Source of the DNA: Bifidobacterium sp. ESL0763
Lineage (GTDB): Bacteria > Actinomycetota > Actinomycetes > Actinomycetales > Bifidobacteriaceae
Length of the DNA: 64,000 nt
Assembly: GCF_029433395.1 (NCBI RefSeq)
Contig: NZ_JAQTHW010000002.1
Span: 496,001-560,000 of the forward strand
Reading direction: 5' to 3'
Shown here: piece after piece, positions 45,541-54,567 of the stretch
Position numbering within the stretch: position 1 is the first letter of the stretch
How the letters are laid out: every line of letters starts with the position of its first letter
Translations under genes and position numbers: made by a program
Notes under the pieces: generated by a model
Databases searched by the model: none
What the model was told of the DNA's origin: nothing
What the model saw: only the letters and a program-made list of their open reading frames with translations

Positions 45541-46982
45541 CGCCGGTCGTAATCCACCAGTCGCGCCGCCAGACCGGTGTAGGTCGCGGGGGTGAGGGCC
45601 TTGAGCCTGGAGGCGGTCGCCTCGTCGAAGTCGAGCGAGTCGATGAAGGCCTCGATGTCGGCCTTGCCGATGGAATGGCCGCGCATGAGCTCCTTGACCT
45701 TCTCGTAGGGCTTGTCCATGCCGGGCCGCCCCGCGAACTCCTGGGCGCGCATCGCCGTCTGGATGGGCTCGCCGAGCACCTCCCAGTTGTCGTCGAGCTC
45801 GCGGGCGATGGCCTCGAAGTTCGGATGGATCGACTTCAGGCCGCCCAGAAGGTTGTCGAGCGCGAGCAGCGAATAGCCGAGCGCCGCGCCGATGTTGCGC
45901 TGGGTGGTGGAGTCGGTCAGGTCGCGCTGCCAGCGGCTTTCGACCAGGGTGTGGGCCAGGGTGTCGAGCAGCGAGCAGGAGAGCTCGAGGTTCGCCTCGG
46001 CGTTCTCGAAGCGGATCGGGTTGACCTTGTGCGGCATCGTCGACGATCCGGTCGCGCCCTTGACGGGCACCTGGGCGAAGACGCCGCGCGAGATGTACAT
46101 CCAGACGTCCACCGCCAGGTTGTGCAGGATGCGGTTGGCGTGGCCGATGGCGCCGTAGAGCTCGGCCTGCCAGTCGTGGCTCTCGATTTGCGTGGTCAGT
46201 GGGTTCCAGGTCAGCCCCATGCGCTCGGTGACGAAGACGCGCGAGACGGCGAGCCAGTCGGTGTCGGGGCAGGCCACGGTGTGCGCGCCGAAGGTGCCGG
46301 TGGCGCCGTTGATCTTGCCGAGGTATTCCTGCTCGCCGACGTGGCCGAGCTGCCGGTTGAGGCGGTGGACGAAGACGGCGAGCTCCTTGCCCAACGTGGT
46401 GGGCGTGGCCGGCTGGCCGTGGGTGAGCGCGAGCATGGGCAGGTCCCTGAACTCGTCGGCCTTGCCCGCCAGGTAGTCGCTCAGCTCCCGTGCCCGGGGC
46501 AGCCAGATGCGTTCCACGGCGGCCTTCACGCAGCGGCTGATCGCCAGGTTGTTGATGTCTTCGGAGGTGCAGGCGAAATGGACCAGCGTCTTCAGGCCCG
46601 GCAGCTGCGTGCCCTCGCCGAGGACGCCCGCGGCCTTCTCGAGCTCGTCGTCGATGTAGTATTCCACGGCCTTCACGTCATGGTGCGTCTTCGCCTCGTA
46701 GGCGGCGTGGCGCGCGATGCCCTCCTCGCCGAAGTCGCGGGGTATGGCCCGCAGGTAGTCGCATTCGGCCTGGCTCAGCGGCCTGACGCCCGGCACGATG
46801 GGCTGGTTGCCGTTACCCTCGAAGCCGTTGGCCAGCATGATCATCCACTCGACTTCGACGGTGATGCGCTCGCGGTTGAGCGCGGGCTCGCTCAGGTATT
46901 CCACGAGCGGGGAGGTCTGGGCATGGTACCTGCCGTCCAGTGAGGTCAGTGCTATCGCCGGTGAGATGTCAGTCAACTGCAT
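45537..46982 (-). CDS. purB: Adenylosuccinate lyase
   Basis: 481 residues, the longer form of the fumarase/aspartase superfamily. It cleaves SAICAR and adenylosuccinate in purine synthesis. The signature loop GATGSSTMPHKVNPIRFE and the catalytic-histidine segment ALTHGQPATPTTLGKE are present, as is FACTSEDINNLA. It is first in a two-gene overlap with the flippase-like gene. No good terminator separates them. Its own start ATG 46982 has no consensus ribosome site. Confidence 0.96.
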   Translation of the reverse strand: MQLTDISPAIALTSLDGRYHAQTSPLVEYLSEPALNRERITVEVEWMIMLANGFEGNGNQPIVPGVRPLSQAECDYLRAIPRDFGEEGIARHAAYEAKTHHDVKAVEYYIDDELEKAAGVLGEGTQLPGLKTLVHFACTSEDINNLAISRCVKAAVERIWLPRARELSDYLAGKADEFRDLPMLALTHGQPATPTTLGKELAVFVHRLNRQLGHVGEQEYLGKINGATGTFGAHTVACPDTDWLAVSRVFVTERMGLTWNPLTTQIESHDWQAELYGAIGHANRILHNLAVDVWMYISRGVFAQVPVKGATGSSTMPHKVNPIRFENAEANLELSCSLLDTLAHTLVESRWQRDLTDSTTQRNIGAALGYSLLALDNLLGGLKSIHPNFEAIARELDDNWEVLGEPIQTAMRAQEFAGRPGMDKPYEKVKELMRGHSIGKADIEAFIDSLDFDEATASRLKALTPATYTGLAARLVDYDRR

Positions 46983-47120
46983 ACTGGCCAGCCTACTGCC
47001 AGCCGTGAACCGTGTCGAGCCCGCCGGGCGGGTGTCCTCGCGCCGATTTCACGTGTTCCGGCGTGCCGTTCCAAGGCGGTGGTCGAGCGTGTTTCGCGGA
47101 TCGTCTGGGCTCCATGAAGC

Positions 47121-47172
47121 GACGTCGTGGCGGGACGTCGTGGCGGGACGTCGTGGCGGGACGCCGTGCGGG
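47121..47172. repeat. Four tandem copies of a 13-bp unit
   Basis: GACGTCGTGGCGG is repeated three times exactly and a fourth time as GACGCCGTGCGGG, in the spacer between purB and the GHSQG hydrolase gene. Confidence 0.85.
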
Positions 47173-47264
47173 CATCGCAGCAAGGTGCCATGGAGTGGCC
47201 GCGGCAAGGCGTCGTGCCGGGCGCCCATGCCGTGCGATTGCGCCGGATGATTGCCCCGGACGAC

Positions 47265-48800
47265 CTAGCGGCGCATGCGCCCCTGCCAGTAGGTGGTCGA
47301 TTCCAGCTCGCCGTCGAGGATGTCGTCGAAATGCCGCTCGTGGGCTTGCACCGCCGGCGAACCCAGGTCGGAGGCGTTGCGGTAGGCGGCCTGGTGGTAC
47401 TTGAGCCAATGGGTGATCTCCTTGTCGTCCGGGGCGTCCCTGACGCGGGCGCCGTCGTACGGGTTGGCCAGCTTCGGGGCCTTTCCCGGCACGCACGAGC
47501 CATCGGCCATCACCTTGGCCCCTCCCTGGTCGCCCTCGCGTTCGGCGGTGCCGTGGATCGTCAGCCAGTTGAGCTTCGGGGCGTTGTCGGCCCCGTCGAG
47601 CGCCGCCACCAGCTCGTCGTCCATCTCCACGCTGGTCACCCAGGTCTTCGAGGGGATGGGATGGTTGGCGATGGGGGAGCCGGCGGTGACGATGTGCTCG
47701 ATGTCGAACTCGTCGCTTCGGTCCGCCGCGATCTCGCCGGCCACGATGCCGCCCTGGGAATGGCCGATGAGCACCACCGGCTCGCCCCGCTTGATGCCCG
47801 CCCGGCGCATCGTCTCCACCACCATCCTGGAGCTGTCGGCGTCCATGCGCCGCTTGCGCTCGGCGCTCATCAGCTCCGCGTTCTGCTCCCAACCGAAGGG
47901 CGAATCGTGTTCGCCGTCGGTGCCGGGTATGGTGACCAGCCACGCCACGCTGCCGTCGGCACGCCGGTATTTCTGGATGGCGATGGTGGCATAGGTCAGC
48001 CCGCTGTCGAGCTGTATCTTGCCCAGCCTCTCCTCGGCCAGCCGCCGCAGGTTCTCCATGGCCTCCGAAACGGTGTGCGACTCGCCCACCACCTCGGTGT
48101 TGGCCTGGACCTTGGTGACCACCAGATGGTCGCCCTGCAGCAGGTTCTTGACCGTCGCTGTGGCCCCGGCGATCTTGGCCGCCCCCTCGTTGAGCTCGTC
48201 GGTCCTGCCGAGCTCCTCCCGTACGCTTATGTCGGCGACCCAGCCGCCCAGGGCGCCGGCGAGCCCCTGCTGGAATCTCCTGGTGGTGGTGAGCGCCCCG
48301 ATGGGATTGCGCCTGCCGGAGTCGGCGCTGGTGGCCAGCGCCCCGCCCAGGGCGACCGCACCCATCGCCGCCAGGGTGTGCGCGGGCGCCAGACGCGCCG
48401 AAGCCTGCGTGGCCTCGGTGAAGGCCCTGCCGTTGCGCCGTTCGGCGTCGTCGTAGAGGCTGTGGGCGCGGATGAGCAGGTCGGCCATCTGCCCGAGGCT
48501 CCTGCGGATGGCCGCGCAACCGGCGGCGTGGCTCTGGCAACGTCGCTCGATCCGGTCATAGGGCAGGGTGGCGTGCCCGTGGCCCGCGGCCGCCGTGTCG
48601 CCGCCGGAGAGTGCGGGACAGATGGGCGTGGAGCGCCGTTGGCGTTGCAGTTGTATGGTGGCGTCGCTCCACGCGCGTCCCACGGCGTCGAGTTTGCGGG
48701 CCATGTCGTTGAGCTGCGCGGCCACGCGCTCGTATTGCGCCCGTTCGGCGACGCTCAGCTGGTGGCCGCCGCTCACCCTCGCCCGTACCTTCCAGCCCAT
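47265..48800 (-). CDS. Alpha/beta-hydrolase with N-terminal helical WXG/LXG-like region
   Basis: 511 residues from ATG 48800. Residues 1 to about 200 are helical and resemble the long helical targeting regions of WXG/LXG proteins. Residues about 270-450 carry an alpha/beta-hydrolase: ITIPGTDGEHDS, then the nucleophile elbow VVLIGHSQGGIVAGEIA near residue 345, and VTAGSPIANHPIP. It is probably a lipase or esterase, perhaps exported with the WXG-like protein encoded just upstream, whose stop overlaps this start as TGATG. No signal peptide is visible. Its place at the end of the moxR-VWA block is notable. Substrate unknown. Confidence 0.75.
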   Translation of the reverse strand: MGWKVRARVSGGHQLSVAERAQYERVAAQLNDMARKLDAVGRAWSDATIQLQRQRRSTPICPALSGGDTAAAGHGHATLPYDRIERRCQSHAAGCAAIRRSLGQMADLLIRAHSLYDDAERRNGRAFTEATQASARLAPAHTLAAMGAVALGGALATSADSGRRNPIGALTTTRRFQQGLAGALGGWVADISVREELGRTDELNEGAAKIAGATATVKNLLQGDHLVVTKVQANTEVVGESHTVSEAMENLRRLAEERLGKIQLDSGLTYATIAIQKYRRADGSVAWLVTIPGTDGEHDSPFGWEQNAELMSAERKRRMDADSSRMVVETMRRAGIKRGEPVVLIGHSQGGIVAGEIAADRSDEFDIEHIVTAGSPIANHPIPSKTWVTSVEMDDELVAALDGADNAPKLNWLTIHGTAEREGDQGGAKVMADGSCVPGKAPKLANPYDGARVRDAPDDKEITHWLKYHQAAYRNASDLGSPAVQAHERHFDDILDGELESTTYWQGRMRR

Positions 48801-49105
48801 CACGCACCTGCCCCACGTGCCATGCGCTCGGTGGCGCGGCACTCGTCGCACAGTGCGGTGGCGCGCGAGAGCAGCTCGCCCATGCGCTGCCGGAAGAGCA
48901 TGGCGGCGTTGCCCTGCCAGTCCAACGCGCGGGCGTGGGCGGTGGTGCCGGCCAGCGAGGAGGTCGCGGCCGTGGTGGAGGTGTTCAGCGAGGCGAGCAG
49001 CGACTGCCCCTCGCGCACGGCCCGGTGGCACCCGCAGCCGCCGTCGGAGAGAAGTCCCTGCGGCGTCGCGGGGAACGCCGGGTATTGGTTGTTGATGAGG
49101 TTCAT
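48800..49105 (-). CDS. WXG-like small protein (101 aa)
   Basis: 101 residues from ATG 49105 (GAGGGC upstream). A helical protein with WQG at residues 63-65 in LDWQGNAAMLFRQRMGELL, matching the W-x-G turn of ESX/type VII substrates; the W lies later in the chain than in canonical WXG100 proteins, and Cys residues 24, 26, 86 and 89 are unusual. It is coupled to the hydrolase gene by a 1-nt TGATG overlap. It lies 100 bp after the membrane protein gene of the moxR block, so it may have a separate promoter. Confidence 0.65.
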   Translation of the reverse strand: MNLINNQYPAFPATPQGLLSDGGCGCHRAVREGQSLLASLNTSTTAATSSLAGTTAHARALDWQGNAAMLFRQRMGELLSRATALCDECRATERMARGAGA

Positions 49106-49205
49106 GCCCTCATTGTGGGCCGTGGACGGCGCGCGGCAAAGCGGTTTCGGGTGATGTGGTCGAACGGTTGGGGTTATCCACATTTCGGGCGTGTCGCGCC
49201 TGGGA

Positions 49206-49841
49206 TCACCAGGGCTTGGCCTTGTTGCCCTCGTCGGTGGTGGTCTTGCCGTCCTTCTGCGCCCCGGAGGCCGGCTGGTTGGCCTTGAGGGTCTGCTCGA
49301 TCTGCTTGCGCTGCTCGTCGCTCAGGCCCGGCGCCTCGTTGGAGGACTGCCCTGGCCGCCCCGCGCCCGCCTGTCCGCCCTTGCCCTGCTGGACGGCCAG
49401 CTTCTTGCTGGTCTTCTTGCTCATCGAATGCAGCACGGTCCGGTTGGCCTTGATGGAGGACCTGACCTGGGGCAGTAGCAGCGGTGCGAAGGTGTCGGCG
49501 CTCTCGAACTGCTGGTCGATCTGGTCTTGGCGGGTCTTCAGGCTTTGCAGGTCGCTTTCTGGGTTGTTGTAGGTGGCGATGGTCTGGTTGAGCGATGTGG
49601 TGGCCTGGTTGTAGGTGCTGATCGCCGAGATGTTGGCGCACACGAGCCCCGCGCCGGCCAGGAACGCCGCCGCGAAGACCCCCAGCGTGATCCTCACGGC
49701 CAGCGGCGCCATGGCCTTGCGGCGCTCGCCTGGCCGCCCCTGCCGGGCTCCGGCCGCCGGTGGTGCCGATGGCGTTGCCTTGGCCTTGGGGCCCTCGGCC
49801 GCGGCTTGCCGGCCGTTGCGATGGTGGTCGAATATCGTCAT
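49206..49841 (-). CDS. Single-pass membrane protein of the moxR-VWA operon (DUF6466-like)
   Basis: 211 residues from ATG 49841 (AAGAAGG upstream). A hydrophilic basic N-terminus of about 55 residues, one membrane helix (ITLGVFAAAFLAGAGLVCANI), then a coiled-coil external region with NQATTSLNQTIATYNN and a low-complexity C-terminal tail. Proteins of this layout follow VWA genes in bifidobacteria; I assign the family name from memory with low certainty. Its start overlaps the upstream VWA gene stop by 4 nt. No enzyme motif seen. Confidence 0.7.
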   Translation of the reverse strand: MTIFDHHRNGRQAAAEGPKAKATPSAPPAAGARQGRPGERRKAMAPLAVRITLGVFAAAFLAGAGLVCANISAISTYNQATTSLNQTIATYNNPESDLQSLKTRQDQIDQQFESADTFAPLLLPQVRSSIKANRTVLHSMSKKTSKKLAVQQGKGGQAGAGRPGQSSNEAPGLSDEQRKQIEQTLKANQPASGAQKDGKTTTDEGNKAKPW

Positions 49842-50878
49842 AGCAGCCTTCTTGATGTCGAGATCCAGGCGCCCAGCTCGCAGGCGAGCAATGCCACGAG
49901 GGCCATCGCCTCCGGCCAGATGACGGCCGTGACGCGCTCGTGTTTCTTCGGCGTCTGGGTGATCCTCCACCGGTTCGACAGCGGGGTCATGTCCCTGCCG
50001 GTGACGGTGTGGCTGTCGTCGAGCAGCACTGACTTGCCGCTCATCTCATCGGCGATGCCGGCGAGGTTCTTGGCGTCCAGCTTGGAGACGCCGGGCTGGC
50101 CGGTGTCCGGGTCCTTCACCCAGTCGCCCTGCTTGACGGAGCCGGGGGAGTCCGCGTCTCCGGCCGCGATCTCGGGGATGTTGCCGCCGGCCTTCGAGCC
50201 GACCCCGAGGGTGAAGGCGTCGTCGAGATAGTGGCGCAGGGGGGAGTAGGAGCGGCGCACCTTGGTGGAGGTCTGCTCGCCGTCGGTGATGACGTAGAGC
50301 ACGATCCTGTCCTGCGGATGGCTGTTGCGCACGCTTTTGAGCTCCACGAGCAGCGGGTCGATCGGGGCGTCGAGGCTCGACCCGGCCGAAAGCGAGGTCG
50401 GCTCCGGCTGCAGGGCGTCGGCCCAGCCGCGTATCGCGCCCACGTCGGGGGTCAGCGGCACGTCCACCGTCGAGCTCGCCCCGAAGCGGGCGGCGGCGAA
50501 GTTGGAGTTCGGGTAGGACTTGGTCAGGTCGTCGATGGCGCGCTTGGCCGCGTCCAGCCTGGTCATCGTGTCCTTGGATCCGTAGGTGGCGTCCTTGACG
50601 GCCATGGAGCCGGTCACGTCGGTGGCCACCACCACGTCGGTGGCGTTGACCGCCCTGTTGGTGGTCCGTTCGACGGTGCTTGGCGTCAGCGCCATCACGG
50701 CCACGATCACGCATATCGCGCAGCGGCGGGCGCAGGCCCATGCCGTCTCGTCGCTCGAGCCGTCGGCGCGGCGGCGCACGTGCACGACGACGACCGCGCA
50801 GGCCAGCGCCAGCATCACCACTGCGAGCGCGATGCCCGCCGGCCAGCCGAGGGCCGGCGCGAGTTTCCATTGGTTCAT
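49838..50878 (-). CDS. VWA-domain membrane protein 2
   Basis: 346 residues from ATG 50878. Two membrane helices near the N-terminus, then a von Willebrand A domain with the MIDAS motif DVTGSM near residue 88 and the later TDG acidic block (VITDGEQTS). A C-terminal helix is present. It is the second of two adjacent VWA proteins in this operon and overlaps both neighbours by 4 nt. Batch partners MoxR and DUF58 suggest a chaperone-like assembly at the membrane. The ligand is unknown. Confidence 0.88.
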   Translation of the reverse strand: MNQWKLAPALGWPAGIALAVVMLALACAVVVVHVRRRADGSSDETAWACARRCAICVIVAVMALTPSTVERTTNRAVNATDVVVATDVTGSMAVKDATYGSKDTMTRLDAAKRAIDDLTKSYPNSNFAAARFGASSTVDVPLTPDVGAIRGWADALQPEPTSLSAGSSLDAPIDPLLVELKSVRNSHPQDRIVLYVITDGEQTSTKVRRSYSPLRHYLDDAFTLGVGSKAGGNIPEIAAGDADSPGSVKQGDWVKDPDTGQPGVSKLDAKNLAGIADEMSGKSVLLDDSHTVTGRDMTPLSNRWRITQTPKKHERVTAVIWPEAMALVALLACELGAWISTSRRLL

Positions 50879-51942
50879 CGTCTCAGCCTCCAAGCCAGCC
50901 CCAGCCACGCGGCCAGCGCCACCGCCAGCGCCAGCGTCCACCAGCCGGGGGCGTCTACGAGGGCGGCGCGCCGGTTCTGGCGTTCGGCGCGGCTCTTGCG
51001 CCTCTCGATGTCACGCACGAGCCGGTCGACCGACTGCCCGGAATGCACCGAGGAGTATTCGCCGCCGTGCGAGGTGATCTCGCGCCTCATGTCGAGCGTG
51101 GTCTTGTCGTTCTCCTGGCTCTTGTCGCCGGCGTAGAGCCCGTCGACGGTGATGCCCGCCTTGCGCGTCAGATCGAGCGCCGAGCCGAGCGTATAGGTGG
51201 ATTTGCCCGAGATATTGTCGGTGGCCAGCACGATGGAGCGCTTCGAGGCGTCCGTGCCCTTCCGGGCGGTGCCGTAGGTGAAGCCCGGAAGCATCGCGGC
51301 GCAGCTGACCAGCCCGTCGCCGATCAGCGAGGTCATGTCCTTGCGGTTCTGCGTGCCCTCGATGAGGTCCGAGAAGTCCTGCGAGGTGCGCGAGTCGAGC
51401 TTGTCGATCTTGTCCTGCGAGGAGACCTTGCCGAGGATGTCGCTGGCCTTCTTCAGCTGGCCGGACGCCAGGTCGTAGTCGTCGGTCAAGGGGAAGAGGG
51501 TGCGCGAGGTGGAGTTGAACAGGCTCAGCCCGATGCGCTCGCCCTTGAAGTTGTCGACCAGATGGCGGTAGGTCTCCAGTACCTGGTGATCGTAGGAGAG
51601 CATCGAGGGGGAGACGTCCATGCACAGCACGATGTCGCGGTTGCTGGCGCGCTCGTCGCCCTCGTCGATCGTCGAGGGACGGGCCACCATCGCCACCGAA
51701 AGCGCCAGAGCCACCGCCAGCGCCGCCACGGCGAAGCGGCCGAGCAGACGCCACTGGTGGAAGCGGGCCGATATGCGCTCGGTGTTGAGCTCGTCGTCCA
51801 TGCCGAAGACGGGCAGCAGGGTCCGCCGGCCCTTGCGCCGGGCCGACACCACGACCATGGCGATCACGACGGCCAGGGCGGCCAGTGCCGCCACGAGCCC
51901 GATCCAGGGCCAACGCCATTGCAGGTTCGTCTCCAGGTTCAT
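50875..51942 (-). CDS. VWA-domain membrane protein 1 (BatA-like)
   Basis: 355 residues from ATG 51942, chosen because AAAGGTGG is five bases upstream; a GTG three codons earlier is possible. Two N-terminal membrane helices, a VWA domain with MIDAS DVSPSM near residue 110, later ATDNISG, and a C-terminal helix ALAVALAAWLGLAW. The layout matches BatA/BatB-type proteins that work with MoxR ATPases. It overlaps its upstream and downstream genes by 4 nt. Confidence 0.88.
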   Translation of the reverse strand: MNLETNLQWRWPWIGLVAALAALAVVIAMVVVSARRKGRRTLLPVFGMDDELNTERISARFHQWRLLGRFAVAALAVALALSVAMVARPSTIDEGDERASNRDIVLCMDVSPSMLSYDHQVLETYRHLVDNFKGERIGLSLFNSTSRTLFPLTDDYDLASGQLKKASDILGKVSSQDKIDKLDSRTSQDFSDLIEGTQNRKDMTSLIGDGLVSCAAMLPGFTYGTARKGTDASKRSIVLATDNISGKSTYTLGSALDLTRKAGITVDGLYAGDKSQENDKTTLDMRREITSHGGEYSSVHSGQSVDRLVRDIERRKSRAERQNRRAALVDAPGWWTLALAVALAAWLGLAWRLRR

Positions 51943-52508
51943 CGACGCCACCTTTCAATGAGAGTCGACACCCATTCGCCGGCCTGGGCCACACTGGTCT
52001 GCCGCGCGGTCGCGTTGATGGCCTCGTCGGCGAATTCCGGGGGATAGAGGGCGCTCAGCGTCTGGCGCAGCAGGGCGATGCCATGGGCGTTGGCGGTGGT
52101 GCTCGGCTCATGGCCGATGTCGGAGAGCGTGTGGGCGCTCAGGTCCCTGCCGGTCTGCTGCGAGGCGAAGTCGCGGGCCACCTCGGCCAGCTGCGCCAGA
52201 GCGTCGTCACGGCTGATGGCGCCATGCTCATGGCTGTCGACGATGGCCTGGATGCGTGCGCGCCATGGCGAGAGCCCGTTGCCGGTGATGTGCGCGCCCT
52301 GGGGGCGCGGGGCCGCTTTCCTGCGGCGCGGCCGCGAGAGCAGGACGATGGCGACGATGAGCGCCACGGCGGCCAGCAGGCAGAGCGCCAGCGCCCAGAA
52401 AAGCACGGCGGGCATGGCGATGGTGCCCTGCGGCTTCAGCTTCTGGCCGGCGGCGGTGGCATGCGCCGCGATCGGGCAAAGGAGGAAAGTGGAGGTTGGT
52501 GTGCTCAT
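51939..52508 (-). CDS. Membrane protein of the moxR-DUF58-VWA operon (DUF4381-like)
   Basis: 189 residues. One strong membrane helix (VLFWALALCLLAAVALIVAIVLL), followed by a cytoplasmic helical domain ending WVSTLIERWRR. The small protein between DUF58 and VWA genes in such operons is often of the DUF4381 type; the match here is by layout and position, not by motif. It overlaps DUF58 and VWA1 by 4 nt each. Confidence 0.75.
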   Translation of the reverse strand: MSTPTSTFLLCPIAAHATAAGQKLKPQGTIAMPAVLFWALALCLLAAVALIVAIVLLSRPRRRKAAPRPQGAHITGNGLSPWRARIQAIVDSHEHGAISRDDALAQLAEVARDFASQQTGRDLSAHTLSDIGHEPSTTANAHGIALLRQTLSALYPPEFADEAINATARQTSVAQAGEWVSTLIERWRR

Positions 52509-53464
52509 CGGGCGTCCACCCCCGAAAACGCCAATGCCGCGTCGGGTGCCATGGGGGCCAGCGGCGCGCGCCTGAGCGTGGTGGAGAGCAGGTGGATGAA
52601 CGCGTCGAACATGCCCTGGCTCGACGAGGCGCGGATCATCGTGGCGTTGTTGCGGCGCAGCTCCTGCTCGAGGCGCGCGGCCATGTAGCTGCGGTGACGG
52701 TCCACCGCCTCGGCGCTGCCGCCGCCGCGCATGAAGGCCGGCACCCGCCTGCCGGACCCGCCGTCGGCCACCGAGCCGAAGGGGTATTGGGCGAAGGGAT
52801 TGAGGGTGGAGACGACCACCATGATGAGCGGATGGCCCATCGCGATGTTGCGGATCGCGCGCAGATGGCGCTCGCCGATGGCGTGCTCGTCGGTGGCGAT
52901 GACCACCAGCGAGCTCTTGGAGCCGATGGTGGGGATGTAGTCGAGAAGGGCGTCGATGTTCCTGTTGACGGCGGTGGCGTGGGCGAGCCCGTCGTCGATG
53001 GTCCGCTCGAAGCGTGCCAGCCCGCCCTTGAACGGCACGCGGGTGATGCTCGCGCCGTCGGCGAAGGTCAGCGAGATCTGGTCATGGCGCTTGGCGCTCA
53101 GCGAGGCGAACATGCACAGCCCGTTGGCGGCGACCTCCAGGGCCGTCTCGCCGGAGGGGCACATGCCCGTCATCTCCAGGCCGGTGTCGACGAACAGGTG
53201 GATGCGCGAGGTCACCAGCCGCTCGCGTTCGATGACCATGGGCCGGCCGGTGCGCGCGCTCATCTTCCAGTCGATGAGCCTGGCCTCGTCCTCCGGGGTA
53301 TAGGGGCGTGCCTCGAGCGGCTCGTCGCTGCCGTTGAAGCGGTGCGAATGGTGCTCGCCCTCCATCACGCCCAGCGCCCGGCGCACCGTGGGCAGGCTCA
53401 GGCGCGAGGAGAGCGCCTCGATCTTCCTGCGGACCGCGGCGCTTTGCTTGGCCTGCTGACTCAT
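52505..53464 (-). CDS. DUF58-domain protein
   Basis: 319 residues. The DUF58 signature is RPYTPEDEARLIDWKMSART, and a VWA-like core follows (LVVIATDEHAIGE). DUF58 proteins accompany MoxR ATPases and VWA proteins and are thought to act in complex assembly at the membrane. There are no membrane helices here, unlike many relatives. The start overlaps moxR by 4 nt. Confidence 0.92.
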   Translation of the reverse strand: MSQQAKQSAAVRRKIEALSSRLSLPTVRRALGVMEGEHHSHRFNGSDEPLEARPYTPEDEARLIDWKMSARTGRPMVIERERLVTSRIHLFVDTGLEMTGMCPSGETALEVAANGLCMFASLSAKRHDQISLTFADGASITRVPFKGGLARFERTIDDGLAHATAVNRNIDALLDYIPTIGSKSSLVVIATDEHAIGERHLRAIRNIAMGHPLIMVVVSTLNPFAQYPFGSVADGGSGRRVPAFMRGGGSAEAVDRHRSYMAARLEQELRRNNATMIRASSSQGMFDAFIHLLSTTLRRAPLAPMAPDAALAFSGVDAR

Positions 53465-54525
53465 GGCACCGGCACCGTGGCAACGATGGAGTCGATGATC
53501 TGGTCGGTGCTCGCCCCGTCGGCCTGGGCCTCGAAGGTCAGCAGGATGCGGTGGCGCAGCACCTCGTGGATGAAGGCCCTGATGTCCTCGGGCACCACGT
53601 AGTCGCGTCCGTTGAGCAGCGCCTGCGCCTGGCCGATGCGGATCAGCGCGATGGAGGCGCGGGGGCTGGCCCCGAGGCGCACGCGCGAGGCGAGGCCCTG
53701 GATCGGATGCGTGCCGGCGCCGCGGGTGGTGGCCACCAGGTCGACGACGTAGTTCATGATCGCGCTCGAGACGTGCACGCGGCGCGCCTCGGCCCTCATG
53801 AACTCCACGTCGGCGATGGAGAGCACGTCCTGGCCCATCAGGGCGGGGTCGGCCACGTCGGTGCCGCGCTTGGCCAGCAAGGCGAGCATGCGCTGCTCCT
53901 CGTCGGTGTTGGGGTAGGTCATGACCGCCTTCATCATGAAGCGGTCCATCTGTGCCTCGGGCAGCGTGAAGGTGCCCTCCTCCTCGATGGGGTTCTCGGT
54001 GGCGATGACCATGAAGGGCTTGGGCAGACTGATGCGTTTGCCGCCGATCGTGGTGGCGCCCTCCGACATGGCCTCGAGCATGGCGGACTGCGTCTTGGCG
54101 TTGGAGCGGTTGATCTCGTCAAGCAGCACGAAGTTGGCGTGGATGGGTCCGATCTGGGTGCTGAAGCTCTGCTTGGCGAAGTCGAAGACCTGCGTGCCCA
54201 CCAGGTCGGAGGGCATGAGGTCGGGGGTGCACTGCACCCTGCGGAAGGAGCCGGAGACCGATGTCGCCAGCGTCTGCGCCGCGGTGGTCTTGGCCAGGCC
54301 GGGCACCGATTCGATCAGGATGTGCCCGCCGGCCACCATGGTGGTGATGAGGGCCTCGCGCAGCTGGTCCTGGCCGATCAGCGTCTGCGCGAACCGCGCC
54401 CTGATGCGGTCGGCGAGCCGTTTCGTCCTGGCGCTGGCGCTGACCGCCGAGTTCGTGGCGGCCGGGGCGGGGACGGCGCCTCCGCGCTGCTGTGGCATCT
54501 GGGGATGGGGTGGAAATATTGCCAT
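53461..54525 (-). CDS. MoxR-type AAA+ ATPase
   Basis: 354 residues. Walker A is ESVPGLAKTT, with the MoxR-type GLAKT form; Walker B is VLLDEINRSNAKTQSAMLEAM; sensor 1 is VIATENPIEEEGTFTLPEAQMDRF. These ATPases remodel or assemble protein complexes with VWA and DUF58 partners. It is the first gene of the minus-strand operon. Its own promoter must lie within about 40 bp of the ung stop, or transcription may continue from ung. Confidence 0.95.
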   Translation of the reverse strand: MAIFPPHPQMPQQRGGAVPAPAATNSAVSASARTKRLADRIRARFAQTLIGQDQLREALITTMVAGGHILIESVPGLAKTTAAQTLATSVSGSFRRVQCTPDLMPSDLVGTQVFDFAKQSFSTQIGPIHANFVLLDEINRSNAKTQSAMLEAMSEGATTIGGKRISLPKPFMVIATENPIEEEGTFTLPEAQMDRFMMKAVMTYPNTDEEQRMLALLAKRGTDVADPALMGQDVLSIADVEFMRAEARRVHVSSAIMNYVVDLVATTRGAGTHPIQGLASRVRLGASPRASIALIRIGQAQALLNGRDYVVPEDIRAFIHEVLRHRILLTFEAQADGASTDQIIDSIVATVPVP

Positions 54526-54567
54526 GAGCCTGTCTCTTCACTTCATTGAGTCCGTTTTGACGTATAT

